Source: Apostichopus japonicus (Eukaryota > Echinodermata > Holothuroidea > Aspidochirotida > Stichopodidae). Taken from it: a DNA stretch of 60,000 bases. The DNA lies in assembly GCF_037975245.1 (NCBI RefSeq), contig NC_092563.1, forward strand, positions 7,501,501 through 7,561,500, written 5' to 3'. The notes beneath the pieces were generated by a model. That model was given only the letters and a program-made list of their open reading frames with translations. It was not told the origin of the DNA and made no database searches. Below are positions 46,401-58,021 of the stretch, one piece after another (position 1 is the first letter of the stretch; every line of letters begins with the position of its first letter). The position numbers and the translations under genes were made by a program.

Positions 46401-47042
46401 ATTTTTACCACCAATTTATACCGCAATGTGCCGAACTTCTTCGCCCTCTCACCAAAGTTTGTCCTACGTACACAGCCTGGTTGCAGAATTCATGCTGCAG
46501 CTCTGTTTCTGCCCTCCTTTTGACATGGAACTTAGATTGGATGTTCAACCTGCAGAGTGCACACCTGTAGGCTCTCATGCTGTTTAATATAAACATATGA
46601 CACCATGTCAGTCTACATTATGACACACTACATTACTAACTTATTTCTATGCTCGGTAGAACTTCCTAGACTAGCCTATCCATCTCGAAAATGTTCTTCT
46701 ATCTCTTTTGCATTCGCAATGCACGAAGCCTGATATCGCCATTAATTGATAAGATGACGAATAAAATGAATACATACCTTTCGGTTGCTCAGATCCAACT
46801 TTAACACGGACTTGCCCATCTTTGAAAAGTAGAATATCCGAAACCGACTCTAGATTAACAGAAACCAGCCAAGGGATCCCTTCTCTTCGGATACCACCCC
46901 TTAGCCAAGAAGCACATTGGTAGCAGAGACCCCAGGCTTGCTCTTCGATGAATGGAGCACTGAAAGCACTCAAAATATCCCCTAAATCCACACAAGGAAC
47001 ATTGCCGATGCTGTTTGTTCTTATCCTACGAATTCCATCCAT
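1335..47042 (-). CDS. spire: spire homologue, actin nucleator (partial; C-terminus beyond left edge)
   Basis: Spire nucleates actin filaments at vesicle membranes together with formins: the KIND domain binds the formin tail, tandem WH2 motifs bind actin monomers, and the Spire box with a FYVE-like zinc region targets membranes. Fourteen coding exons were assembled by hand. In transcript order they are 47042-46778, 43591-43566, 33062-32835, 16548-16423, 15811-15734, 14150-13989, 11907-11821, 6902-6791, 6130-5973, 5247-5151, 4726-4590, 3033-2884, 2274-2207 and 1436-1335. All introns are GT-AG and every junction keeps frame, giving 598 codons plus 2 nt. KIND lies in exons 1-6, WH2-like motifs in exons 6-8, the Spire box in exon 12 and the cysteine-rich start of the FYVE-like region in exon 13. 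A TAA directly precedes the ATG in frame. The last exons lie outside the window. Identity rests on recalled family motifs such as [20 protein letters not shown] and FIRSRPPL. Confidence 0.93.
2207..2274 (-). CDS. spire: spire exon 13 (start of FYVE-like zinc region)
   Basis: 68 nt, phase 0 in and phase 2 out, acceptor TTTCCCCAG and donor AG|GTAAGA. It encodes [20 protein letters not shown] then CS, aligned with LCFCC.TRRFSFF....CQFCKRPVC of Spire, so the paired cysteines of the zinc-binding region are kept. The TWSYT stretch of vertebrates is shortened. Confidence 0.9.
2341..2570 (-). mobile_element. tRNA-derived SINE, copy 1
   Basis: Read on the minus strand it has a tRNA-like head with A box TAGCTCAGTGGT and B box like GAGTTCGGGTC. 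A body follows (ATTAATGTATGTCGTCCAG, CATAATCATGGACGTTAAA), and it ends in ATACATAC repeats. A second copy lies at 22750 in the opposite orientation. The tRNA fold is not intact, so this is a SINE and not a tRNA gene. It lies in the spire intron between exons 12 and 13. Confidence 0.85.
2884..3033 (-). CDS. spire: spire exon 12 (Spire box)
   Basis: 50 codons, phase 0 in and out, acceptor TCCTTTTTGTAG and donor AAA|GTAAAT. After five glycines from a GGA run it encodes [20 protein letters not shown], the Spire box ([19 protein letters not shown] in vertebrates). The distance from AELE to the exon end (LEAVISEK) equals that to the vertebrate ALKKGK position. Confidence 0.95.
3034..4589. other. 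spire intron 11, no recognisable element
   Basis: About 1.55 kb of AT-rich intron between the Spire-box exon and the preceding linker exon. No ORF, repeat array or mobile-element motif could be recognised on either strand. Confidence 0.6.
4590..4726 (-). CDS. spire: spire exon 11 (linker)
   Basis: 137 nt, phase 1 in and phase 0 out, with acceptor TGGTTTTGTTAAG and donor GAG|GTGAGA. It encodes [20 protein letters not shown] and then [10 protein letters not shown] second acceptor (TTTCTGTATAG, exon start near 4648) keeps the same frame, so a shorter form is possible. A different reading frame here also looks protein-like but fails the phase of both neighbours. Confidence 0.75.
5151..5247 (-). 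CDS. spire: spire exon 10 (linker)
   Basis: 97 nt, phase 0 in and phase 1 out, acceptor TTTCCCGTTAG and donor GAAG|GTAAAC. It encodes [19 protein letters not shown] then [13 protein letters not shown]. No named motif is recognised. Placement rests on frame continuity with both neighbours and clean splice sites. Confidence 0.8.
5973..6130 (-). CDS. spire: spire exon 9 (basic and serine-rich linker)
   Basis: 158 nt, phase 1 in and phase 0 out, acceptor CTGTTTTCAG and donor GAG|GTAAAT. It encodes a basic run ([11 protein letters not shown]) followed by an acidic/serine run ([17 protein letters not shown]). The layout resembles the region around the fourth WH2 motif and its ELDSSESEE tail, but the WH2 consensus itself is weak, so a functional fourth WH2 is uncertain. 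Confidence 0.85.
6791..6902 (-). CDS. spire: spire exon 8 (WH2 motif)
   Basis: 112 nt, phase 0 in and phase 1 out, acceptor TCTTTTCCAG and donor A|GTGAGT. It encodes [20 protein letters not shown] then [17 protein letters not shown], matching the third WH2 region (SLHERILEEIK..RKLRPVS) of Spire proteins. Confidence 0.92.
7992..8436 (+). repeat. dispersed repeat family A, copy 1
   Basis: About 445 bp matching 20780-21241 in direct orientation with scattered differences. Shared blocks include GGCATTAGAAATCATGAAAA, CATCAAAGATTGACCAT, ACACAGGTTTGTGGCCTA and AATTTTGATGAGC. No ORF or terminal repeat was identified, so the class is unknown; a non-autonomous element is likely. Confidence 0.85.
9061..9150. 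repeat. 31-bp tandem repeat, 3 copies
   Basis: Three near-identical units of ATGATTTATGACAGACCAAT followed by TTACATAATC, the first slightly diverged. Intronic, no coding potential. Confidence 0.9.
11821..11907 (-). CDS. spire: spire exon 7 (WH2 motif)
   Basis: 29 codons, phase 0 in and out, acceptor GCTCCCAACAG and donor AAG|GTAGAG. It encodes [20 protein letters not shown] followed by PPLKK, nearly identical to the second WH2 region of vertebrate Spire ([19 protein letters not shown]). Confidence 0.95.
13060..13806. repeat. 22-bp minisatellite in spire intron 6
   Basis: Many copies of a 22- to 23-bp unit GAGGTAATGGAAGTGGGTCG with GT and an occasional extra A. A recurring variant block (GGAAGTTGGTAAAGAGG) appears four times. 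The segment ending ACCAGGGCTTAAACAG is present at both ends (near 13137 and 13806), so part of the array arose by a larger duplication. The 211-codon ORF across it is only a repeat translation. Confidence 0.95.
13989..14150 (-). CDS. spire: spire exon 6 (KIND end and first WH2-like motif)
   Basis: 54 codons, phase 0 in and out, acceptor TTACTTTTAG and donor GAG|GTAAGC. It encodes [17 protein letters not shown], then [19 protein letters not shown] and FSLKKVE. This matches the end of the KIND domain and the first WH2 region of Spire (EYQLTPYEMLMDDIR in vertebrates). It is one of the strongest identity anchors. Confidence 0.95.
14151..15733. other. spire intron 5
   Basis: 1.58-kb intron holding one hAT-type MITE (15014-15299). 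No other gene or element was recognised. Confidence 0.7.
15014..15299. mobile_element. hAT-type MITE (CAGGCGCGTAGCC family), copy 1
   Basis: Terminal inverted repeats CAGGCGCGTAGCCAGG and CCTTGGCTACGCGCCTG flank 286 bp, with an exact 8-bp target duplication CATAAAGG (15006-15013 and 15300-15307). An 8-bp duplication with CA...TG ends is typical of hAT elements. The interior includes GCCTCCCAGATCGCTGG and GCGTAGCGCCACCA, shared with the copy at 51231. It has no transposase ORF. Confidence 0.92.
15734..15811 (-). CDS. spire: spire exon 5 (KIND)
   Basis: 26 codons, phase 0 in and out, acceptor TTTTGTTGTAG and donor TGG|GTAAGA. It starts ILKKLAEEQ and ends LLPQEW, corresponding to the variable segment before the W..VMRDLR block of the KIND domain. 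Confidence 0.85.
16423..16548 (-). CDS. spire: spire exon 4 (KIND)
   Basis: 42 codons, phase 0 in and out, acceptor CCCATGCACAG and donor CAG|GTACAA. It encodes [20 protein letters not shown], very close to the [17 protein letters not shown] helix of vertebrate Spire KIND domains. It is separated from exon 3 by a 16.3-kb intron that carries the DIRS element. Confidence 0.93.
17741..17935. repeat. AAT trinucleotide microsatellite
   Basis: About 195 bp of AAT repeats interrupted by ATC, ATT and AAC variants. The asparagine-rich ORF across it is a translation of the repeat, with no other coding features. Confidence 0.97.
20780..21241 (+). repeat. dispersed repeat family A, copy 2
   Basis: Partner of 7992-8436 in the same orientation. 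Blocks such as TAGGCATTAGAAATCATGAA, AAACACAGGTTTGTGGCCTA and TTTTGATGAGCGCAACACTC align along the full length, with small indels. Both copies lie in introns of the same gene. Confidence 0.85.
22750..22998 (+). mobile_element. tRNA-derived SINE, copy 2
   Basis: Same family as 2341-2570 but on the plus strand. The A box reads TTAGCTCAGTAGT, the B box is degraded (GAGTTAGAGTC), and the body and 3' ACATACAAATACATA tail are kept. It carries a small internal duplication of GACAATT that copy 1 lacks. Confidence 0.85.
24448..24570. repeat. DIRS left inverted terminal repeat
   Basis: 123 bp, reverse complement of 30809-30931 with a single mismatch (near 24566). The outer extension 24407-24447 is specific to this end and is copied in the internal complementary region. 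Confidence 0.97.
24571..25042. other. DIRS 3' non-coding segment
   Basis: GC-rich 472 bp between the left terminal repeat and the internal complementary region, downstream of the recombinase stop. It contains short inverted repeats (GGTGGC...GCCACC near 24612-24637) and no ORF with family features. Confidence 0.7.
25043..25141. repeat. DIRS internal complementary region
   Basis: Positions 25043-25097 are a perfect reverse complement of the left end (24407-24461). Positions 25095-25141 are a perfect reverse complement of the right end (30902-30948). The two arms share TAT at 25095-25097, which marks the circle junction. In DIRS1-type models this region templates completion of the ends and circularisation. 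It overlaps the last codons of the recombinase frame. Confidence 0.97.
25134..26909 (-). pseudogene. DIRS tyrosine recombinase, interrupted by a TGA
   Basis: Third frame of the element; it integrates the circular DNA into a matching short target. Recombinase homology begins near 26215 ([13 protein letters not shown]). It includes the first catalytic Arg ([11 protein letters not shown]), the HxxR box as HDVR (25350-25361) and the nucleophile Tyr in ACYL (TAC at 25251-25253). A TGA at 25539-25541 splits the frame just before the conserved [10 protein letters not shown]. Reading resumes in the same frame to TAA at 25134-25136, inside the internal complementary region. CGA to TGA at a CpG is a likely cause. 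The upstream part to 26909 overlaps pol and its start is uncertain. Confidence 0.9.
26036..28138 (-). CDS. DIRS reverse transcriptase / RNase H / methyltransferase-like polyprotein
   Basis: A 700-codon ORF that copies element RNA into DNA. RT motifs are [10 protein letters not shown] (residues 161-170), [11 protein letters not shown] (195-205) and YLDDW (226-230, catalytic DD). RNase H motifs are [25 protein letters not shown] and ADALSRG (Asp near residue 500). After these comes the methyltransferase-like block of DIRS pol, FPPLCMI (about 567) and [10 protein letters not shown] (596-605). Between about 27140 and 26912 the conserved frame is a different one: it reads MRPLQLHLL and [14 protein letters not shown], holding the first RNase H aspartate. 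The long ORF is therefore shifted out and back, and probably does not make a working RNase H. Confidence 0.93.
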   Translation of the reverse strand: MTAPPLDQRSPPSPRGAHLTAAIPPVGGRLTNFSQQWEFIGGDKWVLDTVRHGYKIEFSSSPPFGGGGRQTLTPTDPVKRLALEGEILALRAKQAITRVPEETGPLFRSSFFLTKKRDGTWRPILNLKPLNTKHIRPKHFRMETLNLILPLLRKGMWAATVDLRDAYLHILIHREHRRFLAFRYAEQDYQFRALPFGLATAPRTFTRVAGAVVAYLRKRGVTLYVYLDDWLVVGNSLSEATNNVHKTLQTLQELGWIVNQKKSRLSPSQTIQFLGAILDFTTGVARPSEERVAAVKATTQQILAHRGSPTGTWLRALGLMASLVDIVRLQATHATSATAPAEVCRPYRPRQNNAYLQVRGGHPTLSMVARPKQLEFRGTLCDTATNDIDNDGRVTVRMGSSLEQSHSMGTWSQTERSLHINILEMMAVKRALEVFNDHVQGTITTIFTDNTTVVAYINRQGGTRSERLCRLAWEVITAAEDSGTILRASHIAGKLNVMADALSRGHIDPNEWSLEQETCDRIFSIFGRPTIYLFATHKNNKLQTFCSRRFYPLAYHTDAMSLSWDHMDAYIFPPLCMIGQVLRKIRNSKGRFTLIAPFWPRRPWFAEIPQLLMDVPVSLPDKPHLLSQRQGTLSHPDIKGLQLVAWRLSGLPYDREAFQKQLPRWQPTLEGERPQRLTIPVCGSSTNGADRDRYCCLLPL
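26912..27142 (-). pseudogene. out-of-frame RNase H segment of the DIRS pol
   Basis: This frame encodes [21 protein letters not shown] and [20 protein letters not shown], which are conserved in DIRS pol between RT and the LE(L/M) RNase H helix. The frame changes near CATG at 27139-27142 (a one-base gain or two-base loss) and returns in a G run (minus strand) at 26912-26915, consistent with one missing G. Homopolymer loss could also be an assembly error. Confidence 0.8.
28095..30215 (-). CDS. DIRS gag-like protein
   Basis: 706 codons, first ORF of the element. The N-terminus carries a cysteine cluster (C8, C11, C26, C29, C32, C38, C41) that could bind zinc. Residues of about 60 to 320 are low-complexity, rich in Arg, Ser, Glu and Pro with repeated RS/RE pairs. 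A more ordered segment follows (near [20 protein letters not shown]), and the C-terminus is Arg/Gly-rich and likely binds nucleic acid. It overlaps the next ORF by 44 nt, with that ORF in the +1 frame. The coat-like role is inferred from position and composition; DIRS gag proteins are poorly conserved. Confidence 0.85.
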   Translation of the reverse strand: MSRNPLKCINCSMFRPGRAWDEHDLCPKCRSCTRRDPCLVCIKFTPAQWQDIDLWLEGLRSKLQGRLDSIPSAIGAPEVPGITGDREEEGVVEREVEESGHERAEGEKEVEREERERERIPLTAPATSGSVTARGKGRSKGKAPAKKRPPKQRHSSAGLETPSQSGPQLHRPTERGPPAVGGSGPKERATEGTRRRSRSRSREPDREPERRVPTEIPARESRERESSRRPRRERSGSHTRSPRRRERKRYSPISDESSDSSDDGYRRSKRRRRSPRRRQEEEPAWLSKLTGLLRPLLEQRTSTVADVAPGPTSPVSTMAPQPAPDPDALDCRASVNLSGLEDEGEPIDPDPLDYDPMEDSFGHNYEPEEAPATGGALPQELITRAADIFRRHLGFEEPETQPQKAGRVSKLTATGEASYKPKTTIPVDATCYDRFEAIANKTKWTALPARADRAVRVPDEAWKDLFRCPTIPQEAKERLKAEQGASSTHVFKTPDQRKLEELLVEVDMAARSGMKFASVLMLSAEVLMRHHQQLPEDSSQVSRDEAGQLLLLLGPLVRLAYDQFARVATRSVKARRQNIVSAIHWPSTEAKDRMLELPILGEDLFVGCFQKKLQEEVARRETLAKSEFRPPPTQRTRPFRPRESRAPRGTRAAPAKSMSRGALRGRSRGAAFRLTRPWAPRGGRGSSSTRRDSDRSSTRPAFAAQP
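30216..30808. other. DIRS 5' leader
   Basis: About 590 bp between the right terminal repeat and the gag-like start codon. No ORF with family features is seen. The promoter presumably lies here or in the terminal repeat, but no core motif could be assigned. Confidence 0.6.
30809..30931. repeat. DIRS right inverted terminal repeat
   Basis: Partner of 24448-24570. This is the 5' end for transcription. The outer extension 30932-30948 (ending AGTAAATA) is unique to this end and is also represented in the internal complementary region. Confidence 0.97.
31235..31650. repeat. cluster of TCACGCAAGTCAC motifs
   Basis: TCGTCACGCAAGTCACGTT at 31235, TGTCACGCAAGTCACAAT at 31257, a variant TGTCACCGGAGTCACG at 31447 and TGTCCCGCAAGTCACC at 31632. 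Two more copies lie left of the DIRS element (23769 and 23935), so the cluster was split by that insertion. No element class was recognised. Confidence 0.6.
32232..32606 (-). mobile_element. LINE 3' end (RT C-terminus and 3' UTR)
   Basis: On the minus strand the sequence reads [20 protein letters not shown] and a stop. This is the usual C-terminal end of CR1/L2-type LINE ORF2 (FK..LKTHLF). It is followed by a 3' UTR ending TGTAAAGCGC...GCGCTATATAAGATTTTATTT, the tail common in such elements. It is 5'-truncated to about 375 bp. The clade cannot be fixed from this stretch. Confidence 0.7.
32835..33062 (-). CDS. spire: spire exon 3 (KIND middle)
   Basis: 76 codons, phase 0 at both ends, acceptor TTCTTGCTAG and donor AAG|GTAAAG. 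It encodes [19 protein letters not shown], then SLETLIMQM, an acidic stretch, and ETISQVIK. This matches the LDYGL...EERELS...LE.LI block of the KIND domain. An alternative donor 9 nt earlier (CAA|GTAATA) is weaker and would drop VIK. Confidence 0.92.
33930..33991 (+). promoter_or_regulatory. possible promoter with ETS-type site
   Basis: Contains CCGGAAGTA (ETS-family core) about 50 bp before the ATG at 33992, in a locally CpG-containing stretch within AT-rich intron. Such sites often mark housekeeping start regions. Assignment is inference. Confidence 0.35.
33992..34165 (+). CDS. possible small gene, exon 1
   Basis: 58 codons starting [20 protein letters not shown] and ending DDQRKNIK at a strong donor AAG|GTAAGT, phase 0. 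An ETS-like site lies upstream. The sequence is protein-like and free of repeats, but no family is recognised. It lies on the plus strand, antisense to spire intron 2. Confidence 0.4.
34283..34375 (+). CDS. possible small gene, exon 2
   Basis: Acceptor CATATTTTTCAG fits exon 1 in phase 0 and gives [20 protein letters not shown] then [10 protein letters not shown] and TAA. Joined with exon 1 this makes an 88-residue product. The intron would be 117 nt. There is no signal peptide or known domain; a non-coding transcript is the alternative. Confidence 0.35.
   Translation, partial: KSCNSPEKCDFLVNENGAPMCFWLPLIHVS
35801..36009 (+). mobile_element. possible Copia 5' LTR
   Basis: Starts TGTTGTTACAAC and ends AACA directly before GGTTATTGGCCCAG (36010), which resembles the primer-binding site of Copia elements (GGTTATGGGCCCAG). 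Only one LTR was seen, so the boundaries are tentative. Confidence 0.45.
36151..36615 (+). pseudogene. Copia-type gag fragment
   Basis: Starts ATGGCTGGAACA and encodes [20 protein letters not shown] then KGLWAM, the UBN2-type gag start of Ty1/Copia elements. After at least one frame shift, conserved sequence returns ([40 protein letters not shown]). A TAG at 36420-36422 interrupts this second part, and homology stops near 36615, so protease, integrase and RT are missing. A dead remnant. Confidence 0.88.
36616..40185. other. spire intron 2, middle part
   Basis: About 3.6 kb without a supported gene. It holds a C-rich stretch (37261-37460, loosely repeated ACACCACACCC motifs) and a possible start region at 38120. 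The 146- and 150-codon ORFs near 36.4-37.3 kb beyond the gag fragment have no recognisable features. Confidence 0.55.
38112..38156 (+). promoter_or_regulatory. YY1-like start context
   Basis: CAAAATGGCGGCGAC matches the YY1 core (AAnATGGCGGC) that often overlaps translation starts. It opens an 11-codon reading ([11 protein letters not shown]) ending at a weak donor G|GTAATC in phase 1. No downstream exon was identified, so this may be a promoter relic or a non-coding first exon. Confidence 0.3.
40186..40990. repeat. 41-bp minisatellite, about 19 copies
   Basis: Diverged tandem copies of a 41-bp unit: TTCTAAGCCTCCATGTTGTT then GTAAAATGTAATGTATGGTGT. A variant with AAGATGTCACGTATAG recurs every three to four units, giving a higher-order pattern. 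Intronic. Confidence 0.92.
40991..43565. other. spire intron 2, part next to microexon
   Basis: About 2.6 kb of AT-rich sequence with no recognised element. A 25-codon ORF ([20 protein letters not shown]...) begins at 42243, but it has no donor, promoter or family support. Confidence 0.5.
43566..43591 (-). CDS. spire: spire exon 2, 26-nt microexon
   Basis: Bounded by TTTTTTGCAG and GTAAAG on the minus strand. It enters in phase 1 and leaves in phase 0, which is exactly what is needed to join the first exon (phase 1) to the exon at 33062 (phase 0). Translated across the junctions it gives about nine residues including SQITEHQ, leading into [17 protein letters not shown]. Vertebrate Spire has a similar short linker between the first KIND block and the LDYGL block. 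It is too short to find by ORF scanning. Confidence 0.8.
44105..44485. mobile_element. hAT-type MITE (CATAGGCGTAGGAGGC family), copy 1
   Basis: Terminal repeats CATAGGCGTAGGAGGC and GCTCCTACGCCTATG flank 381 bp, with an exact 8-bp duplication CTTGACAA (44097-44104 and 44486-44493). It contains one copy of the AAAATTCGGGCAATATGCTG module that is repeated four times in the copy at 53891. Confidence 0.93.
44486..45983. other. spire intron 1, unassigned part
   Basis: About 1.5 kb between a MITE and a Gypsy fragment. A poly-A tract lies at 44751-44769. A 92-codon minus-strand ORF (45090-45368) and a plus-strand helix-turn-helix-like string ([15 protein letters not shown]) hint at an old transposase, but neither could be assigned. 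Confidence 0.5.
45984..46500 (+). pseudogene. Ty3/Gypsy reverse-transcriptase fragment
   Basis: Conserved blocks occur in order but in several frames: [40 protein letters not shown] (catalytic DD), then [32 protein letters not shown] and [13 protein letters not shown]. Stops and frame shifts separate them (near 46140-46190). No LTRs, integrase or gag are visible nearby. A dead remnant in spire intron 1. Confidence 0.92.
46778..47042 (-). CDS. spire: spire exon 1 (start codon, N-terminal KIND)
   Basis: Begins ATGGATGGAATT at 47042 with a TAA codon immediately upstream in the same frame, which supports the start. It encodes [20 protein letters not shown] and LCYQCASWL, the conserved N-terminal KIND core. 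It ends in phase 1 at a GTATGT donor. The residues before the KIND core are few (about 19), while vertebrate Spire proteins carry a longer acidic leader. Confidence 0.92.
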
Positions 47043-48188
47043 TTACAAAATATTAATGGAGAACAGGGTCCTTCCTTTCACATGATCTTCTGGTAGGAGC
47101 AATACCTTTGGCTACATTTCTATAGTAATAGTAGTAACATTTGAGATGTTGTTTGCTAAGCAAGCTAAGGACTTCTACACTAGTAGTTGTACAGTAGCAC
47201 TGGCACTGACTGTGTGAAATCTATCGGCAAAAGATTATGCAACACTTTGTACAGAACCAACTGCAGACAACACTGAAGAATGTTAAAACCAAATGCAGAG
47301 CAAGCCGCAAAAAAAAAGTAATTGAAAACGACGGCGCTATTTATGTTTATTGTCATAGATGATTTAGCCCCGCTATTGGGGTCAAATATTTTGTCTTTGA
47401 CTACTGACGTATTCACGAAATCGTCAAAGATTTTCATATCTACCATGTGATTACATTTACCTCGATGGTTAACTGGTTAAACTTCGTAGATTTTGCGCAA
47501 AACTGTCAAGCTACCGTATAGTACTGTAATATATTCCCATACATATACCACCCACCTTTTTGCGGGATGTATTACACATTTCCTTTCTCTGAGAAATGGA
47601 TTTTATCCAAACAACCTCTCCTAAATACATAATGGACACACAACTTTCCGAAATATATTTCTCGAAAACATTTGTAATATGTAGCTTATAGTTTATGTCA
47701 ATACCAATATTGATTTTGCCATATTCTTGGGCAATAGAGCGAGATTCGAACGAGGGGACAAGGAACGCTTGGTTTTGACTTATACCAACAACTCTAAGGC
47801 AGCTCTTGATTGTGATTTTATCTCCTAGTTGCGGGAAGGCCGAGTCGGGCGGGTGCGGTGTGATATTATTCTGAAGCTGCACTACATTAATTCTTACGCC
47901 ATCAATGATCAAAGCCACTTGCAAAATACTCTCGTTTGCTAGTTTGCTGCCGATGCTTTAAAACCAGAGAAAAATGGTGACCTTTAAATGTGAACATTAA
48001 CACATAGAAACAACCAGGCTTTCAGTATTTTTGTTAAAAGCGAAAATTTTATTACAAGGAATGTATAAACGTTATGCAATGCTTCGTATTTGAGTACAAT
48101 GAAGCGACCAACGTGTGTACACTGTACACAAAAGCAATATGTAAAGTAGTATATGACACATAACTAACAGCTCATATCGGATAATATA
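47043..48188. other. spire upstream / intergenic region
   Basis: Lies between the spire start codon and the 3' end of the MARVEL gene. The spire promoter and 5' UTR should be here, but no core motif could be assigned. A minus-strand ORF of 137 codons (47511-47924, starting MQVALIIDGVRINVVQLQNN) is protein-like in its first half. It has no recognised family and could be an unassigned exon or chance. Confidence 0.5.
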
Positions 48189-48350
48189 CAAATAATAAAT
48201 GGTTATGAGTGCAATATTGCAAATATTTCATGAGTTGAAAGATGGAATGTTCCATTCAACGAGGCGCAGCCGAGTTGAATGGAACAAATTACATCTTCCA
48301 AAGAATGAAATATTTGCACTATTGCACGAATGGAAACCATTCATTATTTG
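48189..48350. repeat. fold-back (palindromic) element
   Basis: Two arms of about 74 bp are imperfect reverse complements (CAAATAATAAATGG... and ...CCATTCATTATTTG), meeting at TTCCATTCAAC / GTTGAATGGAA around a 13-nt loop, GAGGCGCAGCCGA. It could form a long hairpin in DNA or RNA. It lies about 300 bp downstream of the MARVEL stop codon, possibly within its 3' UTR. Confidence 0.9.
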
Positions 48351-48647
48351 TTTTATGCAACACCTTCAAATTTTGATATAATTGGATGTAAAATGCACTC
48401 ATACAACAGATTGTTTTGAAAAGACAGGTTTCTCTGCTCTCTTACCATTGAAAAAAAGTGCTAACAAAAAAGTATAACACATGGTTCTATTTCATAGAGT
48501 GCAATAGAGCAGATTTTGCATGCAATCGACGAGCAATTGACCAATCAAATGGCCGAAATATAATTAGGTGTTGTATAATACACTATAACGGCCATCTCTC
48601 AGCTATTCCTGACAATCACTGTATGACGTCAAAGCCATGATCCGTTG

Positions 48648-55803
<7,156 letters not shown>

Positions 55804-57035
55804 CGTGACTTTTACGTCTGAAAACCTTATATGATGATCTTTCTCCTATAAATCTTGAGTTAGCCTTCGTTTGATTCGATACAAAACCGGAAAATGTAAA
55901 CTCACAGTTGCTGGTTTGAGTCAACGAATCTACACAAAGAATTGATCAAAACAGCTGATTCGATTACACCATAGAATGAGTGTGTTCACGAATGCTTTCA
56001 CAATCGTAACCTTCCGCGACCCTCGCTTCCGAGTCTAAGATGAAATACGTCGATTTTGGATTTAGCATTAGACTTCCATAGATGTTATTGAATACAGGAA
56101 ATGTTATTGTATAAAGGAGCTACCCGCAACATGTACACAGAAGTATAGTCTCTCAAAAGATCTGTGTGCTCAGTACACTGGCTATGCAGCCTTTTATAGG
56201 CCTACTTAAACTTTTACGTAGTGTAGGCTACATAATTCACTTTCTAACAGTGTAGTTGAACTACGTGATGAAGTGGGAACTAATACCTATACTTACTGTT
56301 TATGCTAACTCAATACAAATACTGCGTTACTTCATAGCGGAAGAAGGGAAAAGCACGGAAGTACTTTGCAAGGTTGAGGAAAGGAAATATGCGTTGGGAG
56401 TTGTTGTAGCCCTTTTATTATTTTAACCCCACGAATGTGATACGACTTTCAATCACGTGCTTATCGTGCATAATGTTTGTTCGACTGATGCGGGGGCAGG
56501 GCTAGGTATCCTCACATGTGCAAATTTATTTTTTATTATACATTTTGGACGTTATGACGAGGTTGATTAGTGCATGTGCAAGATGGTAGTTTTCAGTTTT
56601 TTTTAAAACTTTTGACAAGATAGTAACAAGTGTGAAAAACACAAATTTTCACCCTTTTTACAGACTTTCACAAAGTATCTCGTCAAAAACGATCATTTTC
56701 AATTTTTTAACCGTTTGGCAATGTGTGTCAGTGATCCGAAGTTTGTCAACGTAATGTCCCTTTTACGAATCCGTACCATAGACAAAAAGAAAGAATAACA
56801 TGCTTTCATTGAACATGCTGTTTGTCTATCAATCATTCATCTGTTCGAAAGAAAACAAGGAGCCACTCATATACCCCTGGCTGAACCTTATTTGCGACTG
56901 AGATTTTCTACAAGAGGACGGAAAGGAAAGGTGTGGCGTACTCTAAATATAGTTTTAAAGTGTCAATGACGGTGAAGAGGTTTAATACTGTTCTTATTTC
57001 ACTTACTATGTAATGGTCTTTACTTTTGTTGCAAT
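55804..57035. other. MARVEL gene upstream region
   Basis: Should contain the 5' UTR and promoter of the MARVEL gene. No core promoter motif could be assigned and no mobile element was recognised. Confidence 0.5.
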
Positions 57036-57299
57036 AAGTATTCCAGGGCCGTCTTAACGCATGGGCCCACTGGGCTCTGGCCCAGGGCCCCGCGATGTCA
57101 GGGGCCCCGCAATCGTAGTAACCCCATGTCATAATCTGGTAGGAAAACTGATTGAAAAGGCCATTATGCCTGATTGAATTCAATACTTCAGAACTTGTGA
57201 CGAGAGTTGGTGAAACACTTGAGAGTTTGATATTAAATATTCGAATCTGAGTTGGCAACCCTTGAATATACAATGCCCCGAAGGCTTACAACACCAGAC

Positions 57300-57530
57300 A
57301 ACTCGGGTCCGCGAATTGCCCTATGCATGATGGTTACAAATTGTACTAGGGAACGTTCATTTTCAAGGTTAAAACTAATTAAGAATAATCTCCGGAACAG
57401 AATGGGGCAACGGTGACTTAATAGGCTCTCTCTCATGTGCACACAAAGCGACATCCTCAAAAAGATTGACTTTCAGCCAATCATACAACAGTTTACGATC
57501 AAGAAATGTCGCAAGTTCCATTAGTTTCCC
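57300..57530 (+). pseudogene. hAT transposase C-terminal (dimerisation) fragment
   Basis: Encodes TRERSFSRLKLIKNNLRNRM, a stop in place of one residue, then LNRLSLMC and LKKIDFQPIIQQFTIKKCRK. This is the hAT dimerisation domain (ERsFS.LK.IK..LR..M...RL..L). N-terminal and catalytic regions are absent. Confidence 0.88.
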
Positions 57531-57652
57531 CAGTTGAAAGACTCAACACAAGGTTGTTACAAATGGTGAGTCCAGTATTGTTAGGGAAGGGATGGAGGGC
57601 AACTGGGAGATTACTCTTCTATAATGTATTTCAGCTTTTAGATATATCACGT

Positions 57653-58021
57653 CAGTGGCGGCGGAACCGGTGAGGGGGGGGGGGGGTCTTGGGGGCTCAG
57701 CCCCCCAATGAAAAAAGTGAGGGGCAAATGCATGATAAGCCCCCCCCCCCAACACTCTCTTAAAACAACATCGAATATACAAATTACAATGTTTTTACAG
57801 ACTTTTACGTGCAATCTGAGAAATTGCAGGCTTGAGACCCATATTTTAGGGCTAGGTATTCGCAGCATAAAACACTCGGGAAGTGCCGTTTCCGGCCATC
57901 TGGGGGTTTGAAAAACCCAAAATTTTCTTGTACGCTCCGCGCCAACCGATGGTGGCGCTCCGCTTAGATAGTCTCCATACATCAGACCCCCCCAAATAAT
58001 TTTCCCTTTCCACCGCGCCTG
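57653..58021. mobile_element. hAT-type MITE (CAGTGGCGGCGG family), nested
   Basis: 369 bp, ends CAGTGGCGGCGGAACC and CCACCGCGCCTG. Flanking 8-mers TATCACGT and TAACACGT differ by one base; the empty site in copy 1 reads TATATCACGTATG. It carries the TGTACGCTCCGCGCCAACC / CTCCGCTTAGATAGT module. Confidence 0.9.
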
